This document shows positions 22,574 to 32,713 of a stretch of 64,000 nucleotides of DNA, piece after piece (the stretch's first letter is position 1; the number at the start of each line of letters is the position of its first letter). This DNA is from Hydrogenophaga taeniospiralis CCUG 15921 (GTDB lineage Bacteria; Pseudomonadota; Gammaproteobacteria; Burkholderiales; Burkholderiaceae_C). A model generated the notes under the pieces. The model was not told the origin of the DNA and did not search any database. It worked only from the letters and a program-made list of their open reading frames with translations. The position numbers and the translations under genes are program-made. The DNA is taken from the NCBI RefSeq assembly GCF_001592305.1, contig NZ_BCWR01000001.1, positions 1 to 64,000 of the forward strand, in the 5' to 3' direction.

Positions 22574-22591
22574 GGGACGCCTCCTGCCGAA

Positions 22592-23032
22592 TCAGGCAAT
22601 GGTGCGCATGGTGCACATCAGTTCGGCCTCGCAGGCGATCTCGGTGCCGACCCGTGTGACGGCCTTGAATTTGAAGATGCCGGCCTTCATGCGCTCCAGC
22701 GTCACGTCCATCACCAACTGGTCACCGGGTTCAACCGGGCGTTTGAAGCGGGCGCCATCGATGCCGGCGAAGTAGTACACGGTCTTGTCATCGGGCGTCA
22801 CACCCACGGTGTCGAAAGCCAGCAGGGCCGCCGCTTGCGCCATGGCCTCCAGCATCAACACGCCCGGCATGACGGGGCGGTGCGGAAAATGGCCGACGAA
22901 AAAGGGTTCGTTGATGGTGACGTTCTTCAGCGCCTTGATGCTCTTTCCCTTGTCGAGCTCAAGCACGCGATCCACCAGCAGGAACGGATAACGGTGGGGC
23001 AACTGCTTGAGAATCTGGTGAATGTCCATCAT
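22592..23032 (-). CDS. fabZ: (3R)-hydroxyacyl-ACP dehydratase
   Basis: FabZ dehydrates 3-hydroxyacyl-ACP in fatty-acid elongation and competes with LpxA/LpxD for that substrate, which explains its place between their genes. The 146-residue hot-dog protein begins [20 protein letters not shown] (after an initial Met) and has the active-site histidine in [13 protein letters not shown] and the acidic residue in LMLEAMAQ. It overlaps the lpxD stop by 4 nt. Confidence 0.98.
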   Translation of the reverse strand: MMDIHQILKQLPHRYPFLLVDRVLELDKGKSIKALKNVTINEPFFVGHFPHRPVMPGVLMLEAMAQAAALLAFDTVGVTPDDKTVYYFAGIDGARFKRPVEPGDQLVMDVTLERMKAGIFKFKAVTRVGTEIACEAELMCTMRTIA

Positions 23033-24081
23033 GGTTTTGGTGTGTTGTTCGATGCTTGTGCGATGGCCTGCTCGGCGGCTTTGAGCCGTTCACGCAGGCG
23101 GTTGAGCTGTTTGAGGGAAGCGGCATTCTTTTCCCAGCTCGCATTGTCGTCGATGGGAAACACGCCGGTGTAGTGGCCTGGCTCGCGAATGGAACGCGTC
23201 ACCACCGTCGCGGCCGAGATGTTCACCCCGTCGGCCAGACTCAGATGTCCCAACACCACCGCACCACCACCCACGGTGCAGCGGGCGCCAATGGTCGCGC
23301 TGCCGGCCACTCCCACACACCCGGCCATGGCGGTGTGGGCGCCGATACGTACGTTGTGGCCGATCTGGACCAGGTTGTCGAGCTTGACCCCGTCTTCGAT
23401 CACGGTGTCGTCCAGTGCGCCCCGGTCGATGCAGGTGTTGGCCCCGATCTCGACGTCGTTGCCAATGCGCACCGCGCCCAATTGCTCGATCTTGATCCAC
23501 TGCCCCTGGTGCGGGGCAAAGCCGAAACCGTCTGCACCGATCACCACCCCCGGGTGCAAGGTACAGCGTGCGCCGATCACGCAGCGCTCACCCACGGTCA
23601 CACGCGCATGCAACGTGGTGTCAGGCCCCACCACCGCATCACGTCCCAGCACCACATGCGCGCCGATGCGTGCCCCACGCGCGACCCGGGCGCCCGCACC
23701 AATGACAGCGAAGGCGGCGATGTCCACATCCGGTTCGATCACGGCCAAGGGGTGGATGCTCGACAAGGGATCGATGGTGGGCTCGGGCAGCGGCTCATGC
23801 TCGGAGCGCCACCACTGGGTGAGCCGCGCGAAGTACAGGTAAGGGTCGTCGGTGACGATGCAGGCGCCGCGCAGAGCGGCGGCTTCCTGCAAGACGGGAG
23901 AGACGATCAGTGCCCCCGCCTGGGTGGTCTGGATCTGATGGGCGTAGCGGGCCTGCGCCACAAAAGCCAGTTCGTCCGGCCCCGCGCTGGCCAGCGGGGC
24001 CAAGCGGGTGATCACGGCGTCGGGTGAGCCCTGAAGCGTGCCGCCCAAGGCGGCAACAATGGAGCCCAGTGGCCGCGACAC
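23029..24081 (-). CDS. lpxD: UDP-3-O-acylglucosamine N-acyltransferase
   Basis: LpxD adds the second 3-hydroxyacyl chain in lipid A synthesis. The 350-residue protein has the N-terminal uridine-binding domain ([18 protein letters not shown]) and a left-handed beta-helix from about residue 105 ([20 protein letters not shown]). The active site lies in the GADGFGFAP and [19 protein letters not shown] segments. A C-terminal helix ([18 protein letters not shown]) ends the protein. It lies 15 nt after skp. Confidence 0.97.
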   Translation of the reverse strand: MSRPLGSIVAALGGTLQGSPDAVITRLAPLASAGPDELAFVAQARYAHQIQTTQAGALIVSPVLQEAAALRGACIVTDDPYLYFARLTQWWRSEHEPLPEPTIDPLSSIHPLAVIEPDVDIAAFAVIGAGARVARGARIGAHVVLGRDAVVGPDTTLHARVTVGERCVIGARCTLHPGVVIGADGFGFAPHQGQWIKIEQLGAVRIGNDVEIGANTCIDRGALDDTVIEDGVKLDNLVQIGHNVRIGAHTAMAGCVGVAGSATIGARCTVGGGAVVLGHLSLADGVNISAATVVTRSIREPGHYTGVFPIDDNASWEKNAASLKQLNRLRERLKAAEQAIAQASNNTPKP

Positions 24082-24096
24082 ACCCGGGCCCTGCGC

Positions 24097-24615
24097 TTAC
24101 TTGGCGCTGTTCAAGCCGCTGAGCACCTTGTCGGTGATGTCGTGCTTGGGATTGATGTAGACCGCTTCCTGAATGACCAGGTCGTATTTCTCCGCCTCGG
24201 CGACCTGCTTGATGACGCGGTTCGCGCGCTCCAGCACCTGCTGCAGTTCTTCGTTCTTGCGCAGGTTGAGGTCTTCCTGGAATTCGCGCTGCTTGCGCTG
24301 GAACTCCTGATCCTGGTTGACGAGCTGGCGCTGGCGCGTCACACGCTGGGCTTCGGGCAGCGTGGGCGCTTCACGTTCGAACTTCTCGGAAGCCGCCTTG
24401 AGCTGGCTGGCCTGGCTCTGCAGTTCTTTCTCGCGACGCGAAAACTCCTGCTCAAGCTTGGTCTGCGCGGCCTTGGCCTGATTTGCCTCGCGGAAGATGC
24501 GCTCGGTGTTCACGAACCCGATGCGGAAGTCCTGCGCCATGGCGGTCGAAACCACCAGACCCGCAACCGCAGCCACCAGCGCCCGGCTGAAGAAACGAAA
24601 GAAAGAAGACGTCAT
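24097..24615 (-). CDS. skp: Periplasmic OmpH/Skp-family chaperone
   Basis: Skp holds unfolded outer-membrane proteins in the periplasm and passes them to the BAM complex. The 172-residue product has a signal peptide with cleavage near residue 27 (VVSTAMAQDF), a short beta segment FRIGFVNTERIF and then long charged coiled-coil helices (REKELQSQASQLKAASEKFE), the Skp tentacles. The ATG at 24615 overlaps the bamA stop by one base (TGATG); a TTG one codon earlier is less likely. No good Shine-Dalgarno is present, so it probably depends on coupling to bamA. Confidence 0.95.
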   Translation of the reverse strand: MTSSFFRFFSRALVAAVAGLVVSTAMAQDFRIGFVNTERIFREANQAKAAQTKLEQEFSRREKELQSQASQLKAASEKFEREAPTLPEAQRVTRQRQLVNQDQEFQRKQREFQEDLNLRKNEELQQVLERANRVIKQVAEAEKYDLVIQEAVYINPKHDITDKVLSGLNSAK

Positions 24616-26915
24616 CAAAAAGAGGTTCCGATCTGAAACTGGAATCTTTGGATTCTATCGCCTGAGAACTTGCGAACCGGGTTGGAATAGGCGAAGCGCA
24701 GGGGGCCGATGGGCGAGATCCAGCTCACGCCGACGCCAACGGAAGCCCGCATATCGGAGAAGGTGACCTTCTGATCTTCACCGTACACGTTGCCCAGATC
24801 GAAGAATCCGAACCACCGCAGGGTGCGGTCGTTGCCCGCCCCCGGGAAGGGCGCGATGAACTCGGCGTTGAGCACGAAGTTCTTCGCACCACCGATGTTG
24901 ACCGTCTCGCCCGTGGTCGAACCGATGACGGCGGAAGTGGGGCCCAGTGTGCCCTGCTCGAAACCGCGCACCGAACCCAGACCACCACCATAGAAGTTGC
25001 GCAGCACCGGGTAGGGTTTGCCCCCCAAGCCCTTGCCAACGCCAAGTTCGGTGTTGAACGCCAGGGTGTATTGTTTGGTGAGCGGAACGTACTGCTGGAA
25101 CTGGTAGCTCAGCTTGACGTAGCGCCGATCCCCACCCAGCCCCATCTCGGTGTTGAAACGCTGGAGTCGCCCGGTGCTGGGCACCAACGCGCTGTCGCGG
25201 CCATCCCTCGCCCAGCCGATCGTGGCGGGCAGGTAGGTACCCCCCTGGTCCCGGTAAGCCTCGGGCAGCTCGGCCCCCTCATTCACGGTCACACGTTCTG
25301 CGCCGACACCGAAAAACACGGTGTCGGTTTCGGTAAAAGGAACACCAAAGCGCACCCCGACACCCGGGGTGGAAATCTCATAGTCACCACCTTGCGCGTC
25401 GTACGGGCGGGTGGTCTTGTAATACAGGTCGAAGCTGCGCGAGATGCCGTCGGCCGTGAAATACGGGTTGGTCGTGCTCAGCACGAACTGACGGTTGAAC
25501 TCGCTGGTGTTGAGGTCCAACCCCAGGTAGTTACCGCTACCAAACACGTTTTCCTGTTTGATGCTGCCGATGAACGACAGCTTGTCCGCCTGGGAATAAC
25601 CTGCGCCAATGGACAGGTTGCCGGTGGGCTTCTCGACCACGGACACGGTCAGATCGACCTGGTCCGGAGAACCCGGCACCTGCTCGGTATCAATACCCAC
25701 TTCGGTGAAAAACCCCAGCCGGTCCACCCGGTCGCGCGACAGGCGGATGCGGTCGCTGTCGTACCAGGCCGACTCCAGTTGGCGGAACTCGCGGCGGATG
25801 ACTTCGTCGCGCGTGCGGTTGTTGCCCTCGACGTTGATCCGGCGAACATAGACCCGCCGGGCTGGCTGGGCACGCAGCACAAACGCCACCCGGTTGTTGA
25901 CGCGATCGATTTCCGGGGTGGCTTCGACCTGGGCAAAGGCGTACCCGAAGGCGCCAAAGTAGTCGGTGAAGGCCTTGACCGTGCGGGTCACGTCCTCGGC
26001 GTTGTAGGCCTCACCGGCGCGCATGGCCACCAGCGTCTTGAACTCTTCTTCCTTGCCCAGGTACTCGCCTTCCAGCGCCACCGAGGACACCACGTAGCGC
26101 TTGCCTTCGGTGATGTTGATCGTGACCGACATCGCCTCTTTTTCAGGGGTGATCGCCACCTGGGTCGAATCGATGCGGAATTCGAGGTAGCCGCGTGTGA
26201 GGTAGTACGAGCGCAGGCTCTCGAGGTCGGCGTTGAGCTTGGCACGGGAATAGCGGTCGGACTTGGTGTACCAGCTCAACCAGCCGCCGGTGTCCAAGTC
26301 GAACAGGTTGCGCAAGGTCGACTCGGAAAATGCCTGGTTGCCCACAATGTGGATTTCGCGAATCTTGGCCACATCGCCTTCAACCACGCTGAAATTCAGA
26401 TTGACACGGTTGCGCTCGATGGGTGTGACCGTCGTCACCACCTGCGCGGCATACATGCTGCGGTTGATGTACTGGCGCTTGAGCTCCTGCTCAGCGCGGT
26501 CCGCCAGCGCCTTGTCAAATGGCCGCCCCTCGGTCAGCCCCACGTCCCGCAAGGACTTCTTCAACACGTCGGCATCGAACTCCTTGATGCCAGAGAAGCT
26601 CACATCGGCCACGGTGGGCCGCTCCTCAACGATCACCACCAGCACATCACCATTGATCTGCAGACGCACATCTGTGAACAGGCCCAGGCCAAACAACGAA
26701 CGAATGGCCGTCGAGCCTTTTTCGTCGTTGTAGAGGTCGCCGATGCGAAACGGCAGCGAGGCGAACACCGTGCCAGGCTCCACGCGCTGGAGCCCTTCCA
26801 CCCGGATATCCCGCACTGTGAAGGGGTCGGCTGCCCATGCCGGCAAGGCCGCGAGCAGCGCCGTTGCCACGGCCGAAAGAGTCAGGCCACGCAGACCGGT
26901 TTTGATTTTTTTCAT
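24615..26915 (-). CDS. bamA: Outer membrane protein assembly factor BamA
   Basis: BamA is the Omp85 core of the beta-barrel assembly machine in the outer membrane. The 766-residue precursor has a signal peptide (cleavage after about AWA, residue 28), five POTRA domains (about 30-430, beginning FTVRDIRVEGLQRVEPGTVF) and a C-terminal 16-strand barrel ending in IQRFQFQIGTSF with the terminal aromatic residue. The conserved VRGFEQGTLGP (VRGF) motif is present. The ATG at 26915 is chosen because the signal peptide starts MKKIK; the longer frame overlaps rseP. It follows rseP by 13 nt and precedes skp. Confidence 0.98.
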   Translation of the reverse strand: MKKIKTGLRGLTLSAVATALLAALPAWAADPFTVRDIRVEGLQRVEPGTVFASLPFRIGDLYNDEKGSTAIRSLFGLGLFTDVRLQINGDVLVVIVEERPTVADVSFSGIKEFDADVLKKSLRDVGLTEGRPFDKALADRAEQELKRQYINRSMYAAQVVTTVTPIERNRVNLNFSVVEGDVAKIREIHIVGNQAFSESTLRNLFDLDTGGWLSWYTKSDRYSRAKLNADLESLRSYYLTRGYLEFRIDSTQVAITPEKEAMSVTINITEGKRYVVSSVALEGEYLGKEEEFKTLVAMRAGEAYNAEDVTRTVKAFTDYFGAFGYAFAQVEATPEIDRVNNRVAFVLRAQPARRVYVRRINVEGNNRTRDEVIRREFRQLESAWYDSDRIRLSRDRVDRLGFFTEVGIDTEQVPGSPDQVDLTVSVVEKPTGNLSIGAGYSQADKLSFIGSIKQENVFGSGNYLGLDLNTSEFNRQFVLSTTNPYFTADGISRSFDLYYKTTRPYDAQGGDYEISTPGVGVRFGVPFTETDTVFFGVGAERVTVNEGAELPEAYRDQGGTYLPATIGWARDGRDSALVPSTGRLQRFNTEMGLGGDRRYVKLSYQFQQYVPLTKQYTLAFNTELGVGKGLGGKPYPVLRNFYGGGLGSVRGFEQGTLGPTSAVIGSTTGETVNIGGAKNFVLNAEFIAPFPGAGNDRTLRWFGFFDLGNVYGEDQKVTFSDMRASVGVGVSWISPIGPLRFAYSNPVRKFSGDRIQRFQFQIGTSF

Positions 26916-26928
26916 GGGAGAAGTACGT

Positions 26929-28293
26929 TCAGCCAGCCAAGCGGGCCACATCATTGAACAAGGCGACGGACATGAGGGCCAGAAGTACCACGATACCTCC
27001 GCGCTGCAGGCGCTCCATCCAGACGTCGGAAACACTGCGCCCGGTCACACCCTCCCAAAGATAATACATCAGGTGCCCCCCGTCCAAGACGGGCAGCGGC
27101 AGCAGGTTGAGCACCCCCAGACTGACACTGATCAACGCGAGAAACAGCAAATAGGAGGTCAAACCCATGCTGGCCGACTTGCCCGCATAGTCGGCGATCG
27201 TGAGCGGCCCGCTGAGGTTCTTGACCGAGGCCTCGCCGATCAACATGCGGCCCATCATCTTGAGCGTGAGCCAGGACACTTCCCAGGTACGCACCACCCC
27301 CTGGGTCAGGCCGTCAAGGAAACCATGGCGCACGGTCATCATCTGAGGGGCGGCGCCAATGTAGGCCCCGATGCGACCGATCCACTGTTCGCCTTGCCGC
27401 TCGGGTGCGGGCTTGACGCTCAGGTCCACCATACGCCCTGCACGCTCGACCTCCCACCGCTGCTCCACTTCTTGCCCCCCGGGGCCGACCGCGGCCCGGA
27501 TCAAGCTGCGCAGGGCCTGCCCATCGGCCACCAGCCGACCATCCACCCGTTGCACCCGATCCCCCGCTTGCAGACCGGCCGCCGCTGCGGCCCCATCCGG
27601 CATCACCTCACCCACCAGTGGCGCTGTCCAGGGTGCCGTGATGCCGATGCGCTGAAACAAGCTGGCATCGGCCTCGCGCACATTCAGCTCGCTCAGCGCC
27701 AGGGTCACGGCGCGTGTGCTGCCGCCCTCTTCGCGGCCCACCCAGAGCGTCATGTCCTCACCCGAAAGTGCCGCCTGGGTCAGGCGCCAGCGCAGGTCCT
27801 CAAACGAACCCACATCGGCCGGTTCCGCGTCGGCCGTGTTGGACCGCGCCACCCACTCTCCGCCAGACAGGCCAGCGCGAGCGGCCAGCGAACCCGCGAC
27901 GGGGCTGCCCAGCACGGGCTTGGGTTCTTCGACACCCGTCCAGTTCACCACGGTGTACAGCGCCACCGCGAGCAACAGATTGGCCAAGGGGCCGGCCGCC
28001 ACGATGGCGGCCCGCGATCGCAGCGGTTGGGTGTTGAAGGCCAGATGGCGTTCGGCGGGATCCACCGGCGCCTCGCGCTCATCGAGCATGCGCACATAGC
28101 CCCCCAGGGGCAGCGCGCAGAGCACAAATTCGGTGGGACTGCCTTTGCGGTGCCAGCGCAGCAGGGGCTTGCCAAAGCCAACCGAATAACGCAGCACCTT
28201 CACCCCGCAGGCCACCGCAACGCGGTAGTGGCCGTATTCGTGCACGGCGATCAGAAGTCCAAGAGCCACCACAAAGGCAACGAGTGTGAGCAT
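26929..28293 (-). CDS. rseP: Site-2 intramembrane zinc protease RseP
   Basis: RseP cleaves anti-sigma E (RseA-type) proteins and leftover signal peptides in the inner membrane. The 454-residue protein has the zinc motif HEYGH (His18-Glu19-His22) in TM1, two periplasmic PDZ regions (about 115-300) and the third ligand region LPLPVLDGGHLMYY near the C-terminus, followed by the last TM helix. This is the normal family length and layout. It sits between dxr and bamA as in most proteobacteria. Confidence 0.97.
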   Translation of the reverse strand: MLTLVAFVVALGLLIAVHEYGHYRVAVACGVKVLRYSVGFGKPLLRWHRKGSPTEFVLCALPLGGYVRMLDEREAPVDPAERHLAFNTQPLRSRAAIVAAGPLANLLLAVALYTVVNWTGVEEPKPVLGSPVAGSLAARAGLSGGEWVARSNTADAEPADVGSFEDLRWRLTQAALSGEDMTLWVGREEGGSTRAVTLALSELNVREADASLFQRIGITAPWTAPLVGEVMPDGAAAAAGLQAGDRVQRVDGRLVADGQALRSLIRAAVGPGGQEVEQRWEVERAGRMVDLSVKPAPERQGEQWIGRIGAYIGAAPQMMTVRHGFLDGLTQGVVRTWEVSWLTLKMMGRMLIGEASVKNLSGPLTIADYAGKSASMGLTSYLLFLALISVSLGVLNLLPLPVLDGGHLMYYLWEGVTGRSVSDVWMERLQRGGIVVLLALMSVALFNDVARLAG

Positions 28294-28368
28294 GTCTGTA
28301 TATCCGTTGTGCCGCCTGGATCGGTATGACCGGGGTCCATCGATCCAGGGCGATGGCCCGGGCTGGGT

Positions 28369-29556
28369 TCAGGCCCGGAGCCGATGAACCTGCGCTTCGG
28401 CCATGGCGCGGGCTTCCGCGTCGATGGCCATCAGCTCGTCCAGGCTGTGCGGCTTGGAGGGCAGCACAGCCGTCAAAGTTGCATGGTTGACCGCATGAAT
28501 CTGGTCAAACCGCAGGCGTTGCTCCAGGAAGGCGGCGACGGCCACCTCGTTGGCGGCATTGAGCACGGTGGTGGTGCCTTCGGGCGCCAACAGGGCATCC
28601 CAGGAAAGGTACAAGCCTGGATAACGTTCGCGCTGCGGATCCATGAACGTCATCGAAACCAGCGAGGAAAAATCCAGCGGTTGCGCGCCGCTTTCCATGC
28701 GCTCCGGCCACGACAGGCCGTAGGCGATGGGCACGCGCATGTCCGGGGTCCCCAGCTGGGCCAGCACCGAGGTGTCCTTGAACTGCACCATCGAGTGGAT
28801 GATCTGCTGCGGATGGATCAACACCTTGATCTTCTCCGGAGGCAGATCGAACAGCCAGCGCGCCTCGATGACTTCCAGCGCCTTGTTCATCATGGTGGCC
28901 GAATCCACCGATATCTTGCGCCCCATGACGAAGTTGGGATGGGCGCAGGCCTGATTGGGGGTGATGCCGGGCAACGCCGACAAGGGGGTTTCCCGAAACG
29001 GACCACCCGACGAGGTCAGCAGGATATGGTCGAGCCGGGACGGCCAATGCCGTGCGTCTTCCGGCAAGCACTGAAAGATGGCCGAGTGTTCACTGTCGAT
29101 GGGCAGCAGGGTTCCCCCCCCGTCCCGCACCGCGTCCATGAACAGCCCGCCACCGACCACCAGCGCTTCCTTGTTGGCCAGCAACAGCTTTTTCCCAGCA
29201 CGGGCCGCCGCGAGTGTCGGCGCCAGCCCGGCGGCCCCCACGATGGCGGCCATCACCACCTGCACGGAAGGGTCCGCGCTGACATCGCACAAGGCCTGTG
29301 CCCCCGCCAGAACCTGGACTGGCAGGCCCATCTCTTTCACCCGTGCGGACAGCTGCCCGGCATGGTCGGCGCTGGCCATGACAGCGTAACGCGGCGAAAA
29401 AGCCTGGCACTGTGCCAGCAGGGCCTCGACCTGGGTCGCCGCCGTCAAGGCAAACACCTCGTAGCGGTCAGGATGGCGGGAGATCACATCGAGCGTGTTC
29501 ACGCCGATCGACCCGGTGGAGCCAAGAATGGTGACGGTTTGTCTGGGTGAAGTCAT
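28369..29556 (-). CDS. dxr: 1-deoxy-D-xylulose-5-phosphate reductoisomerase
   Basis: Dxr converts DXP to MEP with NADPH, the committed step of the non-mevalonate isoprenoid pathway. The 395-residue product shows the NADPH-binding ILGSTGSIGVNTLDVI, the LLANKEALVVGG motif, the metal-binding DSEHSAIFQCL and the flexible-loop segment LTSSGGPF. Two later steps of the same pathway, IspD and IspF, are encoded at 51.3-52.5 kb. It begins 4 nt before the end of its upstream neighbour spacer (cdsA stop at 29561). Confidence 0.98.
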   Translation of the reverse strand: MTSPRQTVTILGSTGSIGVNTLDVISRHPDRYEVFALTAATQVEALLAQCQAFSPRYAVMASADHAGQLSARVKEMGLPVQVLAGAQALCDVSADPSVQVVMAAIVGAAGLAPTLAAARAGKKLLLANKEALVVGGGLFMDAVRDGGGTLLPIDSEHSAIFQCLPEDARHWPSRLDHILLTSSGGPFRETPLSALPGITPNQACAHPNFVMGRKISVDSATMMNKALEVIEARWLFDLPPEKIKVLIHPQQIIHSMVQFKDTSVLAQLGTPDMRVPIAYGLSWPERMESGAQPLDFSSLVSMTFMDPQRERYPGLYLSWDALLAPEGTTTVLNAANEVAVAAFLEQRLRFDQIHAVNHATLTAVLPSKPHSLDELMAIDAEARAMAEAQVHRLRA

Positions 29557-29560
29557 GGTT

Positions 29561-30394
29561 TCAGAAAGTGGCCAGCATCATGGCCAGCGGCAACACAGGC
29601 AGGAGCGCGTCGACCCGGTCCAGCACCCCGCCGTGCCCGGGCAACAGCTGGCTCGAATCCTTCATGCCCGCGCTGCGCTTCACAAGCGACTCCACCAGAT
29701 CACCGACCACGCTCATGGCGACGAGAAACACGCCCCCCAGCACCGCCAGCACAGGCCCCCAGGCCCAAAGACGGGAGAACAGGCTGGGCTGTGCGAAGAC
29801 GCCTTGGGCATCGATCCAGAGCCAGCCAGGCGCCAGCAGCAACACGCCCGCCATGCCACCGAACACCCCTTCCCAGCTCTTGCCAGGACTCACGGTGGGT
29901 GCCAGCTTGTGGCGGCCAAAGGCCTTGCCTCCAAAATACGCACAAATGTCGGCCATCCAGACCAGGGTCAACACCGACAACAGGAAGCCCAGCCCCAGCA
30001 AACGGGCCTGCACCAGCGCCAGCCAAGCGCAGGCGATCAACACCAGGCCCAACCCCAGACGCCACGGCGCGGACCAGGCGCTCCATCCGGGTACGCCGCG
30101 CCGCAGCATGACCACCGCCAGCAACACCCAGCAAGCCGCCACGGCCAACCAGAGGGGTCGCCACGAAAGCGCCAGACCGCCCGCGAACCAGACGCATCCG
30201 AGCGCCAGTCCGAACCCCAGCCCCACGGCCTTCGCCGCAAGATCGGTGCATCCGTTGAGGCGAGCCCATTCCCAGCCCGCCGCAACGATCACCAGCAGGG
30301 CCAGCACGGCAAAAGGTTCAATCGTCGGGTAAAAAAGCGCCGGCAACAAGAAAGCCAGCAAGATCAGCGCGGTGATCACCCGCTGCTTAAGCAT
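29561..30394 (-). CDS. cdsA: Phosphatidate cytidylyltransferase
   Basis: CdsA makes CDP-diacylglycerol from phosphatidic acid and CTP for phospholipid synthesis in the inner membrane. The 277-residue protein has about eight hydrophobic segments and the family signature near the C-terminus, SVVGDLVESLVKRSAGMKDS followed by LLPGHGGVLDRVD. The ATG at 30394 (MLKQRVITALIL) overlaps the end of uppS by 8 nt; the longer frame lacks family similarity. Confidence 0.96.
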   Translation of the reverse strand: MLKQRVITALILLAFLLPALFYPTIEPFAVLALLVIVAAGWEWARLNGCTDLAAKAVGLGFGLALGCVWFAGGLALSWRPLWLAVAACWVLLAVVMLRRGVPGWSAWSAPWRLGLGLVLIACAWLALVQARLLGLGFLLSVLTLVWMADICAYFGGKAFGRHKLAPTVSPGKSWEGVFGGMAGVLLLAPGWLWIDAQGVFAQPSLFSRLWAWGPVLAVLGGVFLVAMSVVGDLVESLVKRSAGMKDSSQLLPGHGGVLDRVDALLPVLPLAMMLATF

Positions 30395-31160
30395 GTTGCA
30401 ACCCGCCCACCGAAGCGGCACCGGGCGCGGGCTTTTCCAGCTGTCCAGAAGTTTTGCCAAAACGCCGCTCTCGGCTGGCGAAATCGGCCAGCGCCCGGTC
30501 GAGCTCGGCGGCATCGAAGTCGGGCCAGAGGCAAGGGGTGAAAAACAGCTCGGTGTACGCCGCCTGCCACAGCAGGAAGTTGCTGATGCGCATCTCCCCA
30601 CCGGTGCGAATCATCAGGTCCGGGTCACCCACATGGGCCAGCGCGGTGTTTTCGGCCAGGCTTTGCTCGGTGATTTCCTGACCAGCGGCCGCCAGCCGGC
30701 GCGCGGCTTGCGCAATGTCCCAGCGCCCACCGTAGTTGAAGCAGACGTTGAGCACCAGCCGCTGGTTCTGCGCCGTCTTGTCTTCGGCGGCCTGCAGACC
30801 TTGCACCACCCGCTTGGAAAGACCGGCGCGATCGCCCGGAAAAAACAAGCGCACACCGCTTTCGCTGAGCTTGGGCACCTCGCGAGACAAGGCCAGGGCC
30901 AACAGCTCCATGAGGCCGGACACCTCTTCCACCGGCCGGTTCCAGTTTTCCGAGGAAAAGGCAAACACCGTAAGCACGGGGATACCCCTGTCCAGACAGG
31001 CCCGCACCGTGCCGCGCAGGGCGTCCACACCCTGTTTGTGCCCGGCCACGCGCGGCAGATGGCGTTTCTGGGCCCAACGGCCATTGCCATCCATCACGAT
31101 GGCCACGTGGTGCGGCACACCGGCGGGCGTTGCGAACTCGGGGACGGGAGCGTCTGCCAT
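30387..31160 (-). CDS. uppS: Undecaprenyl diphosphate synthase (cis-prenyltransferase)
   Basis: UppS adds eight isopentenyl units to farnesyl diphosphate, giving the C55 carrier for peptidoglycan and O-antigen. The 257-residue product shows IVMDGNGRWAQKR (catalytic Asp24), GHKQGVDALR, FAFSSENWNRP and the C-terminal DLMIRTGGEMRISNFLLWQ. The ATG at 31160 is used; a TTG ten codons upstream is also in frame and neither has a clear Shine-Dalgarno, so the start is uncertain. Confidence 0.96.
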   Translation of the reverse strand: MADAPVPEFATPAGVPHHVAIVMDGNGRWAQKRHLPRVAGHKQGVDALRGTVRACLDRGIPVLTVFAFSSENWNRPVEEVSGLMELLALALSREVPKLSESGVRLFFPGDRAGLSKRVVQGLQAAEDKTAQNQRLVLNVCFNYGGRWDIAQAARRLAAAGQEITEQSLAENTALAHVGDPDLMIRTGGEMRISNFLLWQAAYTELFFTPCLWPDFDAAELDRALADFASRERRFGKTSGQLEKPAPGAASVGGLQHA

Positions 31161-31215
31161 CAGGGTGCGGGAAAGTAGGCCGTTGGACAAGGTTGAGGGT
31201 GCAAGGCTGCGCGCC

Positions 31216-31776
31216 TCAAACCGCCATGATGTCCTGTTCTTTGGACGCGACCAGACGGTCCACTTCCGTGATCATGCGATCGGTCAACTTCTGGATGTCC
31301 TCCTGCGAACGGCGGTCATCGTCTTCGGAGACCAGCTTGTCCTTGAGCAGCTTTTTCACGGCGTCGTTGGCATCGCGGCGCAAATTGCGGATGGCGATCT
31401 TGGCCGCCTCGCCTTCGCCACGCACCACCTTGGTGAGCTCCCGGCGGCGCTCCTCGGTCATGGGGGGCATGGGCACACGAATCAGGTCGCCCTGGCTCGC
31501 TGGGTTGAGGCCGAGATCGGATTCGCGAATCGCCTTCTCGATCTTGGCACCCATGCCCTTTTCCCACGGCGCCACGCCAATGGTGCGTGCATCAAGCAGC
31601 GTCAGATTGGCCACCTGCGACAACGGCAACATGGAACCGTAGTAGTCCACATGTACCGTATCGAGCAGTTGCGGATTGGGCCGCCCGGTGCGCACTTTGG
31701 CCAGGTTGCTCTTGAACGATTCCACCGACTGCTGCATCTTGTGCTCAGCGGTTTGACGGACTTCAGCGATGCTCAT
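31216..31776 (-). CDS. frr: Ribosome recycling factor
   Basis: RRF, with EF-G, splits post-termination ribosomes. The 186-residue protein matches the family length and shows [32 protein letters not shown] and the C-terminal three-helix bundle ([26 protein letters not shown]). The ATG is preceded by GGAGGAGTATTC, one of the strongest Shine-Dalgarno sites in this cluster. It lies between pyrH and uppS. Confidence 0.98.
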   Translation of the reverse strand: MSIAEVRQTAEHKMQQSVESFKSNLAKVRTGRPNPQLLDTVHVDYYGSMLPLSQVANLTLLDARTIGVAPWEKGMGAKIEKAIRESDLGLNPASQGDLIRVPMPPMTEERRRELTKVVRGEGEAAKIAIRNLRRDANDAVKKLLKDKLVSEDDDRRSQEDIQKLTDRMITEVDRLVASKEQDIMAV

Positions 31777-31818
31777 GAATACTCCTCCAATCGACAGTGT
31801 TCGGTGTTTCGGCTTGGG

Positions 31819-32529
31819 TCAGACGTGAACCAGCGTGCCCTCGTCCCCGCCCAACACCACATTGCGCAGGGCGCCCGGCTTGAAGATAGAGAACACCTTG
31901 ACGGGCAGCTTCTGATCGCGGCACAGGGCGAACGCCGTGGCGTCCATCACCTGCAGGTTTTTCGCCATGGCTTCGTCAAACGAAATGGTCGTGTAGCGGG
32001 TGGCCGACGGATCCTTGTTGGGGTCGGCACTGTAGACGCCATCGACCTTGGTGGCCTTGAGCACGATCTCGGCACCGATTTCCGCGCCACGCAGGGCGGC
32101 TGCGGTGTCGGTGGTGAAGAACGGGTTACCCGTACCGGCAGCGAACACCACGACCTTGCCTTCCTCGAGGTACTGCAGGGCCTTGGGACGCACATAGGGC
32201 TCGACCACCTGCTCGATCGCGATGGCAGACATCACCCGGGCCACCAGGCCCGCCTTTTCCATCGTGTCTGCCAGGGCCAGCGAGTTCATGACCGTGGCCA
32301 GCATGCCCATGTAATCGGCGGTGGCGCGGTCCATGCCGACCGAGCCACCCGCCACGCCGCGGAAGATGTTGCCGCCACCGATGACGATGGCCACCTCCAC
32401 GCCCAGGCGGGTCACCTCGGCAATTTCTTCCACCATGCGCACGATGGTCGCCCGGTTGATGCCAAAAGCATCGTCGCCCATCAGGGCTTCACCCGACAAT
32501 TTCAGCAGGATCCGTTTGTAGGCTGGCAT
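31819..32529 (-). CDS. pyrH: UMP kinase
   Basis: PyrH phosphorylates UMP to UDP, a step downstream of the CarAB pathway. The 236-residue amino-acid-kinase-fold protein begins [18 protein letters not shown] and shows the glycine-rich [46 protein letters not shown] and [12 protein letters not shown]. The ATG at 32529 is set by family alignment; the frame is open for another 79 codons upstream into the tsf-pyrH gap. Confidence 0.97.
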   Translation of the reverse strand: MPAYKRILLKLSGEALMGDDAFGINRATIVRMVEEIAEVTRLGVEVAIVIGGGNIFRGVAGGSVGMDRATADYMGMLATVMNSLALADTMEKAGLVARVMSAIAIEQVVEPYVRPKALQYLEEGKVVVFAAGTGNPFFTTDTAAALRGAEIGAEIVLKATKVDGVYSADPNKDPSATRYTTISFDEAMAKNLQVMDATAFALCRDQKLPVKVFSIFKPGALRNVVLGGDEGTLVHV

Positions 32530-32648
32530 GGGGGCAACTTTCTGGAAATGAAACAGCGAAAAACTCAACCCGCAAGTGTAGCGAGCAGCGACCGGCCCAT
32601 GCGGAGCAGCGGCCCCGCAGGCAATCGAAAAAAACGGCACCCCACAAG

Positions 32649-32674
32649 GACAACGGGCCTCACGGCCCGTTGTC
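32649..32674 (-). terminator. Hairpin between tsf and pyrH
   Basis: A perfect 10-bp stem (GACAACGGGC / GCCCGTTGTC, 6-nt loop) lies 40 nt after the tsf stop. A run of seven T on the minus strand occurs only about 17 nt further on, so termination may be partial, separating rpsB-tsf from pyrH expression. Confidence 0.6.
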
Positions 32675-32713
32675 TCATTCAGCAAAGGGGCTGGCCAACC
32701 ATCCAGCGACGGA

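Noticed and set aside
28294..28368. Inverted pair TGGATCG / CGATCCA as a terminator between dxr and rseP
   Set aside because: The stem is only 7 bp around a 17-nt loop with no T run, inside an operon.
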